Assembly: GCA_043228905.1 (NCBI GenBank)
Contig: JBHGNT010000001.1
Location: 29,016,001 to 29,080,000 of the forward strand
DNA from: Azolla caroliniana
Taxonomy: Eukaryota > Polypodiophyta
DNA: 64,000 nucleotides
Direction: 5' to 3'
In this document: positions 55,778 through 64,000 of the stretch, one piece after another
Numbering within the stretch: the stretch's first letter is position 1
How the letters are laid out: each line of letters opens with the position of its first letter
Translations under genes and position numbers: made by a program
The notes under the pieces: generated by a model
The model's database searches: none
What the model was told of the DNA's origin: nothing
Seen by the model: only the letters and a program-made list of their open reading frames with translations

Positions 55778-56260
55778 TAATATAAGCCTCTCTTTTTTTC
55801 TTTTTCGTTTTGTTTAAAGAAAGATGCACCTTAGTATATTACTTCAGAATTGTACATAGAGAAAACAAAAGGAGACATTTCATCTCAATTCTATTGTGGT
55901 ACAAAGGCTAGTATAAGCATATGATCAAACAAACAATGTCATATATGAAACAAGTGGAACAATAACTACGAGATATGCAACAGAAAAGAAGAAAGTATGG
56001 TATAATTCCACCTCAGACCAGAAGTTGTATCCGAAAATAAGTGAAGCCCTTGCAATCATCATTTCTTAAAGGCCACTTGACGTTGCCATAGAACATTAGT
56101 TGAACCCTGTAGATCATCATATTGACCACGTATTGTGTGGACAAATAACATCCAAAATTCAATAAGCATGGTGCAGAGATGTATGTGAGCATTGTTAAAA
56201 ACAACATCACATCTCACTTTCCATATTATCCAAAGAGCCAACGACGTAATATAAGCCTCT
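55778..56260 (-). mobile_element. 5'-truncated LINE with 14-bp target duplication
   Basis: The LINE at 55792-56246 (455 bp) lies between perfect copies of TAATATAAGCCTCT (55778-55791, 56247-56260). The minus strand encodes the C-terminal end of the LINE protein (WIIWKVRCDVVFNNAH, YDDLQGSTNVLWQRQVAFKK), then a 3'UTR and A-rich tail (T-rich at 55792-55812). It is the best-preserved copy of the family represented at 8006-8292 and 9907-10207. Confidence 0.88.
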
Positions 56261-56597
56261 TATTGAGGATAGATTCATATATAGAAAATTTAGAAAAATA
56301 GTTTACACAAATTGAAAACAAGTCTAAGATCACATGAGAAAGAAAGTGGAAAAAACTAAGAAAACGCTTAACCTTGAGAAAGAATGTGAAAAAAAGAATT
56401 TGAAGTTCAAATATCTACTAAATGTTAATGCAAGACTATTATATTGTATAAAAACACAATTACAATTTTGTCGTCATAAGCATTTTAAATCAATTTACAA
56501 CAAAAAAAACTATTATAACAATACATACACATAAATATTTTCCTATTGTGGTTCGTGTGAACAATTCTTATATTGGGCTAATATACACACTAGGATC
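56261..56597. other. Intergenic, no gene seen
   Basis: AT-rich, nothing recognised. Confidence 0.55.
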
Positions 56598-57004
56598 TTA
56601 ACCACTAGGGATCGGCAACGGCTCGGCTCAAGCCTAAATCGTTTGGCTTAGCCGGCTTAAAACAGCTTAGCAACTTAGCGGCTCGGCTTGGCTCGGTTTA
56701 GGCTTGAGCCTGCCTTAACAGTTTGAGCTCGGCTCGGCTTAGCTTGAGCCTCGCCAAACCGACTTGAGCTAAGCCGTTTAAGTGACTTAATTAGTAATTA
56801 CTATAGTTTATTACTTGATAGTGTAAATATTCCAATTCCTAAAGATATTAATGATGCATATGATACTTTAGATATCAATTTAGAAGAGATTATTGCAAAG
56901 GATGATGTTATTGAATACTTGTACTTGGACAAGTGATTTTTTTTGGAATATTATGACTTGGGACAATTATGACGATCAATTTTTGGAATAGTCAATTTTT
57001 TCTC

Positions 57005-57140
57005 GTTGTTTTTCTTTAATTATCTATTAGTTAAATTTGCCTTGCATTTCTCATTTTATGTTTTCTTGTTGTTTTTCTTTAATTATCTATTAGTTAAATT
57101 TGCCTTGCATTTCTCATTTTATGTTTTCTTGTTGTTTTTC
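57005..57140. repeat. 63-bp tandem repeat in the hAT element
   Basis: 'gttgtttttctttaattatc' recurs at 57005 and 57068, and a partial third copy starts at 57131. The two complete copies are nearly identical. Confidence 0.85.
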
Positions 57141-57190
57141 TCTAAGCCTTGTAACCATTCTACATTTGGAGCATATTGGAGGGGGATTGT

Positions 57191-58085
57191 TCAATGTTTT
57201 TTTTTTTTTTTTTTTTTCCCCAAAATGAAGCTACTTTCCCATTAGTTAGGAAGGATTATTACATAGAGAGTCTACAAGGAGACTTATACACACATCGGGG
57301 AGTCTACCTCCGATCAAGTAAAAGAAGATCAGCCTACTTACAATGCCTTGCGGCCTAACTTAATGTAAGAAGCTACCTATATCTAAGGCGATGGCCTTCA
57401 ATGTTGCCTAGTACGAGTCGGCTCTTGGGGCCTACAACGAAGAGAGGGTGGCAGGTGAGTAGGAAACAACCAGCGTGGGGGCTGGTAATTCCACCTCGGG
57501 CCACTCTCGCCTTGCATCACCATAGGTGTGTTCCTCCATTTTTGCCAAAAGCGCAACCGGGCAGAGATCACGTCGTTGGAGTGGCTGCAAATCTCTTCCA
57601 GTTGCCCTCGTAGGCAGCTGATAATCGCGAACCATATGTCCATGATCACTTCCTCCGGGGGCCGTACCATACCTTGGAAAACCTTGAGGCAACGCGCTTT
57701 CCATATGTACCACAAGGTGAAACCTACAATCAGCATCCAGATTTCTGGAAACCTAGGGGATGCGGGCTGCAAGCCTCTTTCGAAACGGATCTTGACGATT
57801 TTGCCTCTCGTGCATACATAGCACCAACTATCCGCATTGACGGTGTCCGTCCACCCTTCGACCGAGTGACCAATCCATGCCGCAGCGCTCCACGAGGTTG
57901 TTCCTTCAACTTCACATGCCGCAAGGAGGCGAGTCACTCTATCCCAAATCTTTTGAGCTTGAGGGCAATCCCACAGACAATGTCTCAGAGTCTCAATAGG
58001 TCGAGAGCACAGTGGGCAGCCTAACGGGCCGCCGCGTTTACCTAGCCATTCACCAACGGGCACCACATTGTGACCAATCAATGTT
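57191..58085 (-). mobile_element. 5'-truncated LINE inside the hAT element
   Basis: Bases 57199-58077 form a LINE 3' end on the minus strand. The zf-RVT domain reads LIGHNVVPVGEWLGKRGG, GCPLCSRPIETLRHCLWDCP, then FTLWYIWKARCLKVFQ and a Trp-rich tail. It ends in a long A tail seen as a T-run of about 22 at 57198-57219. A short 8-bp repeat TCAATGTT borders it on both sides (57191-57198, 58078-58085). The coding part is open and better preserved than the other LINE copies, so this is a fairly recent insertion. Confidence 0.85.
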
Positions 58086-58321
58086 AAATTGTAATGGAAT
58101 CGTGTTATGAAGTTCAATGATAAATTGTAATAGAATTGTGTTATGAAGTTCACAAATCAATTTACAAGCCGATTCATAAACCGGTTTACCCTAAACCGGT
58201 TTAGGGATCAATTCGGTTCAAGTTTGAAAACCCCTAAATGGTTTAGGCTTAGCCGGTTTGGCTTGGATAAGCCCAAACCGGCTAAGCCTAAACCGAACCA
58301 TTGTTGATCCCTATTAACCAC

Positions 58322-59079
58322 GTTACTTAGTATGGTTTACTACATTCTACATATGCCTTATGATGCAAAAGACATATCCCCAAGTTTTGTCATGCTTATT
58401 ATCACATGCAATACCTTGAGTTATCAAGTTCTCAATTGTATTACAATACGTCTTGGAAGTACATGGTGAGAAGGATGTAGATTATATTAATGCACATAGC
58501 CTTATTGGAATTGAATATGAAGATATCGTGTTATGAAAAAAAAATTCCACATAAAAATGTCCTCCATTGGTATTAAAATTAGAGTGGCCAAATGCAATAT
58601 ACAAAATAGTCCACTATTACAATGAACATTGAATATCTTGTTACCTTTTTCCCATATCTCTTGAGCTACCACAAGGCTTTAAGAGGCCTATGAAGGTGAT
58701 AATGTTTGGGGAAAGCCCCCCATTTTACAATTGCTTGAAATAAGTAAAGCTACATGATTTTGATTATAATGAGTATACCCAACCATGAGCACATTTGAAG
58801 GGACAATATATCGTGTTATGAATTGAATACACATATTGAGGATTGCTCGAGTGAAAAGGAGAATTATGTGTATTGTAAAGATATAATGAAATAGGTTATG
58901 AGGGATTACAATGGTAGTTAATGTGTTGGACATCAGAGCACAAGGAAAACCCTAGAGTTGGTTAAGCGTTACTACTAGTAGCCACGTATGGACAAGGATC
59001 TGATAGACAATGTGTATTCCATACTAGATATCTTAAGTATGAGAGAATTTGTTATCTTGGATTCTTGCAATGCATTTAG
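58322..59079. other. Intergenic, no gene seen
   Basis: AT-rich, nothing supported. Confidence 0.5.
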
Positions 59080-59346
59080 CCTGTCCCAAATGGGAAATGA
59101 TAAAAATGTTTCCATGGATTTTGTTATGGTTTTGCCTCGTGGTAAACATCAAAGCAACATGATGTTAGTTGTAGTTGAACGATTGACTACAAAGGCACAC
59201 TTTATTCTCACTACAAAAAAACCAACACCACATGTTGCATGTAATTTATATTTACTCAACACATTCCTAGGTTGCCTAAAACTATTGACTCAAATCAAGA
59301 TACTTGTCTCACATAGCTTTAACTAGTTTGTATGCAAGTCTAGGAA
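59080..59346 (+). pseudogene. Ty3/gypsy integrase core remnant
   Basis: One frame reads NVSMDFVMVLPRGKHQSNMM, then VVVERLTTKAHFI, matching the first catalytic block of gypsy integrases. After some decay it continues as LLNTFLGCLKLLTQIKILVS, equivalent to the segment around the second Asp. No LTRs or other domains are found nearby, so this is an isolated fragment. Confidence 0.65.
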
Positions 59347-60125
59347 CTAAATTGAAATTGAGTAGCAGAGAACACCTCGAGGCAAGTGGGTAGAAATGAA
59401 GGGTTAACTAGGTGTGAGTTTTCCATGGTGGGGTGAGTTGTGTAGGAAACCATACGTAAAGTCAAACCTTACCAATTAATGGGAAGACAAACAATCCCCA
59501 AAAAAGAAGAAAATGTTAAGAGGTTAAAAGAAACCTAGAAAACAAAAACAAAAACAAAAAATAGAAGGAAATGTTTATGGCATGGATGGGATTAATGCTA
59601 AATGACATGCAAAAAAACATTTCACATTGACTTAGTGGAATTGCATGGGAAGGAATATAGACCACTCTAAGATATGTATAAACAAAAGATATAACATTAA
59701 GCATAATATTGTTGAGGTGATCGAGAATCTAGTTCAGAAGATTATGCTCGCTTCATGATGTCATTGATATAGAGCCTATGATGAATTAGGAGGCTTAACA
59801 TATCATGACATTGGGAGAGATTAGAAGGCTCATTTTTTTTAATACACCAAGCTACCAATGATCCATCCAACTAGATATTTGAGTGGTATGTACTTACTCT
59901 TATGAGCCGAAGTATGCCTTTGTGACTGCCAAGCCACACCATCACTTCCATTGTGAAAAAAAAAATCGATTCCCATCTAATAGGCAAACTATGATTGGCA
60001 CAATGAGTGACCAAGGAAATGTTTGTGAGTCTCGGTGCAACCACTCTACTTGGGTGGTTGAGACAATGGGGGGAAACCAACGGAATGCATGGAGCGACTC
60101 ACGAGCGCAAACAATTGCTCTAATG
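59347..60125. other. Intergenic, no gene seen
   Basis: No coding sequence is supported. An A-run lies near 59957-59965. Confidence 0.5.
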
Positions 60126-60136
60126 CCGGAGCCATT

Positions 60137-60250
60137 ATACATATATATGTATGTATGTATATACATACAATGATACACACATATGTGTATATATTTATAT
60201 ACATATATCATATATGATATATGTATACATGTGTACGTATGTATATACGC
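60137..60250. repeat. Compound TA/TG microsatellite, partly palindromic
   Basis: Alternating (TATG)n, (TATA)n and (CATA)n units, including the self-complementary stretch CATATATCATATATGATATA. It lies just upstream of the TATA box of the ARO gene, so length changes could affect promoter spacing. Confidence 0.8.
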
Positions 60251-60280
60251 TGAGAGACACAAGAGAGAGGGAGAGAGATT

Positions 60281-60288
60281 TATAAAAT
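60281..60288 (+). promoter_or_regulatory. TATA box of the ARO-type gene
   Basis: TATAAAAT lies about 450 bp upstream of the main ATG and places the cap site near 60310-60315. The region after it is a pyrimidine-rich leader. Confidence 0.6.
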
Positions 60289-60402
60289 AGTCACCCTTTG
60301 ACTATAATCCCAAACCAAAGCATTTTTATACTCATTGTTTCTTTCTCTGTCTCCGTTTGGACGTGCCATGGATCGTGGACTTGGCGCTCGATCTACAGAC
60401 AG

Positions 60403-60695
60403 GTAGGCAATCACTCCATTTTACAGCTGAGATGCTTCTATTTTTTCTAATAGAGAAGGAAATGGTCAGATACAGAATATATGTATACATATGTACTCAC
60501 GCATGATTGTATACATGTATGCTATATGCATGCATGTGTGTGTGTATGCATATATGTATGTAGTAATGAATAGGTTATGTATATGCAAGCATATCTCTAT
60601 AGATAGACAGATAATAGAGAGCTCTAGAGAGAAAGACAAGATCAGCCCTGTTTCTCCTTATGTTTCTGTTCCATTCCCCTCCCATTTGTTCTAAG
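60403..60695 (+). other. Predicted 5' intron of the ARO-type gene
   Basis: The donor is ACAG|GTAGGC at 60402/60403. The acceptor, after a long pyrimidine tract, is TTTGTTCTAAG|ATC at 60695/60696. Length 293 nt. If it is removed, an ATG at 60368 in the first exon is fused in frame to the main reading frame. Confidence 0.5.
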
Positions 60696-60729
60696 ATCAA
60701 AATGTACCAAAGCATGGTTTGGTAAAATA

Positions 60730-62724
60730 ATGGGGGGAAAAGTCGTGGAACTCTTGCGTCTTCCGATTGAGCTCGCCAATCTAGTAAGAGAGGTTCTATT
60801 GGATGGTTCCTCATCATCATCATCCTCATTCAAACGCGAGTGCGCTGAACTTCTTATCAAGGTTGAGAATCTCGCTGATCTGCTATCCACATTGGCACGC
60901 CTCTTTGGCCGTGACCGGAATCCATACGAGCCCCCTGCCCGTCGCATCGCCATCCAAGCCTCGAAGACTCTAGACAAGTCATACGCACTTGTGAAGAAAT
61001 GCAAGAGGAGTGGGATATTGATGGGTCTCATGAATATCATATCCACAACCGATTTCCGTAGGGCGAACACATCATTGGAGGCGGCGATTGGGGATGTTAC
61101 ATGGCTTCTGAATGTGTGCACAAACTATGGAAAGGAAGGGAGACGGGGTGGAGGAGGAGGAGGAATGGAAGGTTTGCCACCCATTGCAAGTGTGGATCCG
61201 ATGCTTGCATGGGTATGGGAGCAAATCGCTTTGGTTCATGGAGGTAGCTCGGTAGAGAAAGAAGATGGAGCGAGCTATCTCGCCTCATTAGCTGCTGATA
61301 GTGATCGGAATCGGAATCTTATCATCGAGGAAGGAGGAGTAGCACCCTTATTAAGGCTGCTGAAGGAAGGGTCTACTGTAAAAGGTCGACTGGCAGCAGC
61401 GACAGCTCTTGGAACCTTAGTAACTGATAGGGGAAAAGTTCAGCAACTACATGAACAAGGGGTAGTTAATGTTCTTGTTAATATCCTTCAAGAAGGCTAC
61501 ATGAAGCTTCAATCCAAGGTTGCTTGGATGGTGGCCAAAATGGCTTCACAAGTTCCTAATGAGCAAAACTATTTCTTTGACGAGAATCTTATTCGGCCTC
61601 TTGTCTCACTCCTCGTATTTGAGACGATGGATAGGAACAGTCACAAAACCTTGAGAACTAGCAATACCATGCATTCAGTTGTGAGAAGCGGTGTGCCTCT
61701 CACAGGTCCGTCGGTTATGGAGGGGGAGCTAGGGAAATCTGAGATGAAAACTATGAAATCTCTCAATGGAAGGCCAGTCCAGGACTCGTGGGACACTTAT
61801 TCGGCTTACTCTCAGTTCTATTTTGATGGGAAATGGGATGGTCTTTGTAGGAGCCCTGAGCATATATTCACACAAGAGACTAAGACTAGGAAAATCCGGC
61901 ATTTGAGAGGGTTTAGTGACTCTTTCTCATTCCATGTTCCTTCCAACCTTGAGCTTCTGAAATGGGTTAAAGAAAGCGAAGATCCAGCGACCAAGCGGGA
62001 GCTTAAGTTTCAGGTTACGTCAGCATTGTGTAACCTAGCAAAAGACAATGTTGAAATCAGCCGAAAGATCACAGAGACAAAGGCACTGATTTGCTTAGCA
62101 CAGATGATAGAGAAGGAGGTAGGAGAGGTGCAAAAGATTGCAATTCTGGCTGTGATGGAGATAGCATCGGCAGCTGAAAGAGATGCTCAATTGAGGAGGT
62201 TTGCTTTTAAGATGAATTCTCGGGCTGCGAAAGCAGTGCTGCATCAGCTCCTTCAGATAATAGAAAATGGATCAGATGATTTAAAGGTGCCATGTGTGAA
62301 AACCATTGGATGCTTAGCACGAACATTCCCGGCAAAGGAAACAAAAGTAATAGAAATATTAGTACACGAGTTGGGTAACTCGGAGTATTGTGTAGCTTTA
62401 GAAGCATCTGTATCCCTTCAGAAATTCGTGCATCGGAGCAATTTCTTGCATGTCGAGCACTCAAAGACGATCCTCGATGCAGGTTCTATTCATCATCTTA
62501 TGCATCTTATCAGCCTTGATGGGAAAGAAGTTCAACTTCCTTCATTAACTTTGCTTTGCTACTTAGCCGAGCATTTGCCTAGTCATGATGTGTTCATGGA
62601 GATGGAAACACTTAAGGCCCTCAAGGCTGTTTCACACACTCATGTGGCTCAGCTTCAGTCAGCTAGGGAAGATCTCTTAATGGCAATTCAGCAGCTTGAG
62701 CTCTATCAATCAGGAGGCCATTGA
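60730..62724 (+). CDS. ARO: Armadillo-Repeat-Only (ARO)-type protein
   Basis: 664 aa without introns in the coding part. ARO proteins are plant-specific Armadillo-repeat proteins. Arabidopsis ARO proteins work in polarised growth of pollen tubes, root hairs and trichomes with ROP GTPase regulators. Seen here: the N-terminal helical domain (about 1-130; VELLRLPIELANLV, then the PYEPPARRI and SIGDVTWLL-type blocks); a Gly run at 139-145; PPIASVDPMLAWVWEQIA; a first group of ARM repeats at about 180-275 (IIEEGGVAPLLRLLKEG); a polar linker at about 295-410; and a second ARM group at about 418-655. No signal peptide or membrane segment. The start at 60730 fits the family N-terminus. An upstream 7-codon frame and a possible N-terminal extension are described under findings. 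Confidence 0.93.
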   Translation: MGGKVVELLRLPIELANLVREVLLDGSSSSSSSFKRECAELLIKVENLADLLSTLARLFGRDRNPYEPPARRIAIQASKTLDKSYALVKKCKRSGILMGLMNIISTTDFRRANTSLEAAIGDVTWLLNVCTNYGKEGRRGGGGGGMEGLPPIASVDPMLAWVWEQIALVHGGSSVEKEDGASYLASLAADSDRNRNLIIEEGGVAPLLRLLKEGSTVKGRLAAATALGTLVTDRGKVQQLHEQGVVNVLVNILQEGYMKLQSKVAWMVAKMASQVPNEQNYFFDENLIRPLVSLLVFETMDRNSHKTLRTSNTMHSVVRSGVPLTGPSVMEGELGKSEMKTMKSLNGRPVQDSWDTYSAYSQFYFDGKWDGLCRSPEHIFTQETKTRKIRHLRGFSDSFSFHVPSNLELLKWVKESEDPATKRELKFQVTSALCNLAKDNVEISRKITETKALICLAQMIEKEVGEVQKIAILAVMEIASAAERDAQLRRFAFKMNSRAAKAVLHQLLQIIENGSDDLKVPCVKTIGCLARTFPAKETKVIEILVHELGNSEYCVALEASVSLQKFVHRSNFLHVEHSKTILDAGSIHHLMHLISLDGKEVQLPSLTLLCYLAEHLPSHDVFMEMETLKALKAVSHTHVAQLQSAREDLLMAIQQLELYQSGGH

Positions 62725-63569
62725 AAACTATGCCTAATGGTGGAGTATATCCATTGCATTGTACACATCAATCATGATGATGTATGTATATTCATCTTTA
62801 CCAAGTAATGTGGATTCTTCTATTGTTGATGTTACAGAGAACATTACTTGTAAAAACAGAAGATCTGCAGTGGACCTGGAATTCATTATTTTCAGATTCA
62901 TTTTTGTGGAGTTTCACATATTAACAGAGTGATTTTATAAAATGAAGGACTACGGGAAACAGAGTTCTGTTCCGGTCTTGTGGTTGACATGTTCTTGGGT
63001 TGATCTAAGCTCACATATGTATTTTTTCTTATTTGCTTCATCATCCATATGCACACTATGCAAAACGGTATCCTCCCTCATAAATTTTAAATAAGTTTTG
63101 TGGTTTTTAACCTGAGGGGGATTGATGTAGTTTAAAGTCGGAACTTGAAGTTAGATTAGGTTAAATAATTTGTCTCCCCATCTACTATATATATAGTTAT
63201 TAACGTATTCAGTCATTTTATCAAACAAGAATCCAGAAAGAAGTGTTTGTAATCTATGAAAATTGGCAGTGTTTCCTGTGACGCCGTGTACATGCTGTTA
63301 TAAACATGGACTCGCCATGTAGGCAGGAATTTAAAGCTTTAATATAATACAGATACTGTGTGGAGCTAGATTGTTCCAAGCATACACGGAGCAGAAGGAT
63401 CTTGAAACGAGTCCATGCCTTCAGAGATTAGTAGGTATCTGTAGTGTGAAGAAAGCTGTTGCGATCCTTAACCATGATCAGACCATAGAGAGACCTGAAT
63501 ATGGAACATTCCCGAATATTCTGCAAAATATTTTTACCCTGCAACCATTACCTCACGTTATTTGCGTCT
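62725..63569. other. ARO 3'UTR and flank
   Basis: No canonical AATAAA is close to the stop. No further gene is recognised. Confidence 0.5.
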
Positions 63570-63759
63570 GGAAATAATAGCGGACCATGGAAATTTGTGA
63601 TGACCATACAAAGACCATATGCACATGGTCATCACCTTGTCCCATATGCAATAGTTATGAAAGTGGAAATAATAGCGAACCTTGGAAATTTGTGATGACC
63701 ATACAAAGACTGTATGCACATGGTCATCACCTTGTCCCATATGCAATAGTTATGAAAGT
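63570..63759. repeat. 95-bp tandem duplication with internal palindrome
   Basis: Two adjacent copies (63570-63664, 63665-63759) differ at only a few positions. Each contains GATGACCAT and, about 20 nt later, ATGGTCATC, forming a short stem. Noncoding. Confidence 0.9.
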
Positions 63760-64000
63760 GGCTGTTCCATTCAGAATGCGCTAGAAAATCCTTTCGTCTA
63801 ATTATCCACACGCATAGAGATTATCCAGATTCTAGAATGCTTCCCACATTGTATAAGTGAAGTTTCATTCAGATAGGGTTACTAAAGAATTGGGGATGTC
63901 ATTACATGTGTGTTTGGCTCTAAGCATGCAATTTCGAGAATCAAGCTAGAGCATTTAATCATTTTTGGTGTGATTGATGGTCATGAGATTTCCTCTAGAA
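63760..64000. other. Window end, no gene seen
   Basis: Nothing recognised. Confidence 0.5.

Larger units (their letters stand above)
56598..58321. mobile_element. hAT-like DNA transposon carrying a nested LINE
   Basis: The element at 56606-58313 (1708 bp) is flanked by a perfect 8-bp duplication TTAACCAC (56598-56605, 58314-58321). The terminal inverted repeats begin TAGGGATC and stay similar for about 25 bp (GGCAACGGCTCGGCT against AACAATGGTTCGGTT), the usual hAT terminal pattern. Both subterminal regions are dense in 'ggctcggctt'/'taaaccggtt' words. A short open stretch (DSVNIPIPKDINDAYDTLDI, ending LYLDK and TGA near 56935) may be the last trace of a coding region. The LINE fragment at 57199-58077 inserted later. 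Without it the element is about 0.8 kb and non-autonomous. Confidence 0.85.

Noticed and set aside
1-64000. CRISPR arrays, rRNA genes, intact tRNA genes, organelle insertions
   Set aside because: None has sequence support. Tandem repeats lack spacer structure, and the tRNA-like signals are degenerate.

Overview
The window is nuclear DNA of a flowering plant. It has four single-exon-type plant genes widely spaced in AT-rich DNA that is packed with plant retrotransposons. The lineage cannot be named from the sequence alone. I see no rRNA gene, intact tRNA gene, CRISPR array or organelle DNA.

Host genes. (1) A secreted pectin methylesterase/invertase inhibitor (PMEI) at 2816-3571 (+). (2) A second, diverged PMEI at 15548-16144 (+). 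(3) An ankyrin plus tandem CCCH zinc-finger protein of the plant RR-TZF class at 38986-41373 (-), with a likely 1.1 kb intron in its 5'UTR. (4) An Armadillo-Repeat-Only (ARO)-type protein at 60730-62724 (+), with a TATA box and a probable short 5' exon. They are not an operon or pathway cluster. PMEIs act in the cell wall, the RR-TZF protein probably binds RNA, and ARO proteins are known from polar cell growth.

Mobile DNA dominates 17.9-34.4 kb and 47.3-58.3 kb. At 17952-32296 (-) lies an old, 5'-truncated LINE. A gag-only LTR element (19344-24268) and a Ty1/copia element (26136-32050) have cut it into three pieces. Just downstream is a copia deletion derivative (32698-34424). At 47364-54327 is a decayed Ty3/gypsy-like element. 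A complete Ty1/copia element (48497-53792) has inserted into it, with LTRs that look identical, a 5-bp target duplication and one uninterrupted gag-pol frame of 1358 codons. At 56598-58321 a hAT-like DNA transposon with an 8-bp target duplication carries a LINE fragment inside it. A 444-bp hAT-type MITE sits at 54893-55336. Short 5'-truncated LINE tails, several with clear target duplications, are scattered throughout.

Relative ages by eye from LTR differences: the 48.5 kb copia is youngest (none seen). The gag-only element and the small copia derivative are next (about 2 percent). The 26 kb copia is older (about 4-5 percent). The gypsy and the LINE are oldest.

The most unusual items are: the gag-only LTR element, whose gag-plus-linker module is tandemly duplicated and whose LTRs carry an antisense tRNA-like promoter; the apparently intact copia; a near-perfect 73-bp-arm hairpin upstream of the first PMEI; and a predicted spliced 5' exon that would extend the ARO reading frame.
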